DNA from: Bacillota bacterium
GTDB lineage: Bacteria > Bacillota > Clostridia > Christensenellales > SZUA-584
Direction of reading: 5' to 3'
Assembly (NCBI GenBank): GCA_023408075.1
Contig: JAEYKW010000025.1
Location: forward strand, 124,001 to 188,000
DNA: 64,000 nt
In this document: positions 63,589 to 64,000 of the stretch, in pieces
How positions within the stretch are numbered: the first letter of the stretch is position 1
How the letters are laid out: every line of letters starts with the position of its first letter
Notes under the pieces: model-generated
Seen by the model: the letters and a program-made list of their open reading frames with translations, nothing else
The model's database searches: none
What the model was told of the DNA's origin: nothing
Program-made: the position numbers and the translations under genes

Positions 63589-64000
63589 CTATCGTTCGTG
63601 ATCCTTGTTTTTCGGCTGGTTCTTCTCAAGCGGCTCATAGGTCGCGCCGTTTTTCTCCATGATCTCGGCAAACTGGCAGATGTGGTACAACTCTTTTCCC
63701 ACCTCCACATGCGTGTCGTCGATATACCGGCAGGCGCGCTCCATCCTCTCGCCCCAAGCGGCTGTGACCACGATCTTACCGCCGTCAGGGACGCAGAACA
63801 GTTCCTTGTAGTGCGGGTCGATAAAGCGGATGCCCTGCCGGGCCTTCTCCATGTTCCTGTCCAGCCATTTTGCCTGATAGCAAAAGCAGTAGAAGTTATA
63901 GTCGCCCCGAACCGGATTGCAGCGCAGCAGGTAGGCGTGCTCCTGGGTATCCGCCCGAAACCCATATTCGGTGGTGTAATTGCCGGTAAAAGCGCTTTCG
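63589..64000 (-). CDS. ICE accessory protein, 5' end beyond the window
   Basis: The frame stays open to the right edge, adding about 49 codons before the first internal Met at 63852: it reads ESAFTGNYTTEYGFRADTQ, then AYLLRCNPVRGDYNFYCFC and on. It ends QPKNKDHER. It is probably the C-terminal part of a larger protein linked to the methylase/helicase operon (a YodL/DUF4316-type region is possible). The true start is not visible. Confidence 0.6.
   Translation of the reverse strand, partial: ESAFTGNYTTEYGFRADTQEHAYLLRCNPVRGDYNFYCFCYQAKWLDRNMEKARQGIRFIDPHYKELFCVPDGGKIVVTAAWGERMERACRYIDDTHVEVGKELYHICQFAEIMEKNGATYEPLEKNQPKNKDHER

Overview
The window most likely comes from a Bacillota (Clostridia-type, probably gut) genome. 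It shows much of an integrative and conjugative element (ICE) of the Tn1549/CTn family carrying two large cargo blocks. Almost everything is on the minus strand. Evidence for the ICE is a Tn1549-type backbone: a sigma-like regulator at the left edge, an NlpC/P60 wall hydrolase, VirB4, PrgI, a TrbL/VirB6-like protein, Maff2, VirD4, a PcfB-type protein, a relaxase with a MobC-like protein, DpnD/PcfM, a DUF3991/Toprim protein and a 2.7-thousand-residue methylase/SNF2 helicase. The ends of the element and its integrase are outside the window. Family names come from reading motifs; no database search was run.

Left edge (1-1177): the start of a sigma-like gene whose Shine-Dalgarno sequence lies inside a long hairpin, a symmetric terminator, and a well-conserved cyclic-di-GMP-I (GEMM) riboswitch followed directly by an intrinsic terminator, with no obvious target gene.

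Metabolic cargo (1.2-28.8 kb), where Tn1549 carries its resistance cargo: a tightly packed minus-strand operon (GH3 beta-glucosidase, GPH transporter, esterase, two more GPH transporters, three GH78 alpha-L-rhamnosidases, an APH-fold kinase, two SDR dehydrogenases) beside a divergent AraC regulator. Next come a TetR gene with two BaiCD/BaiH-like flavin/Fe-S ene-reductases, then a second SDR-zinc-ribbon protein divergent from another TetR regulator. The enzymes lack export signals. The inferred scheme is import of rhamnosylated plant glycosides, deacylation and stripping of rhamnose and glucose in the cytoplasm, then redox modification of the aglycone. The actual substrate is unknown.

Conjugation module A (29-43 kb): secretion and coupling genes, relaxosome genes, and a candidate oriT upstream of mobC.

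Defense island (43.3-54.4 kb), AT-rich and unlike its flanks: a PLD nuclease, a restriction-endonuclease-like protein, a compact three-gene set (P-loop kinase, PIN-GNAT-EVE fusion, ASCH protein) that I consider the best candidate for an undescribed system, an IS3-family scrap, a Shedu-like nuclease with a dGTPase, and an ABC-three-component system (nuclease-like effector, middle component, DUF3732 ATPase). Fragments that may be decayed ICE genes lie within the island at 45.0 kb and beyond its right end at 54.7 kb.

Conjugation module B (55-64 kb): the giant methylase/helicase and two small accessory genes, the last running off the right edge.
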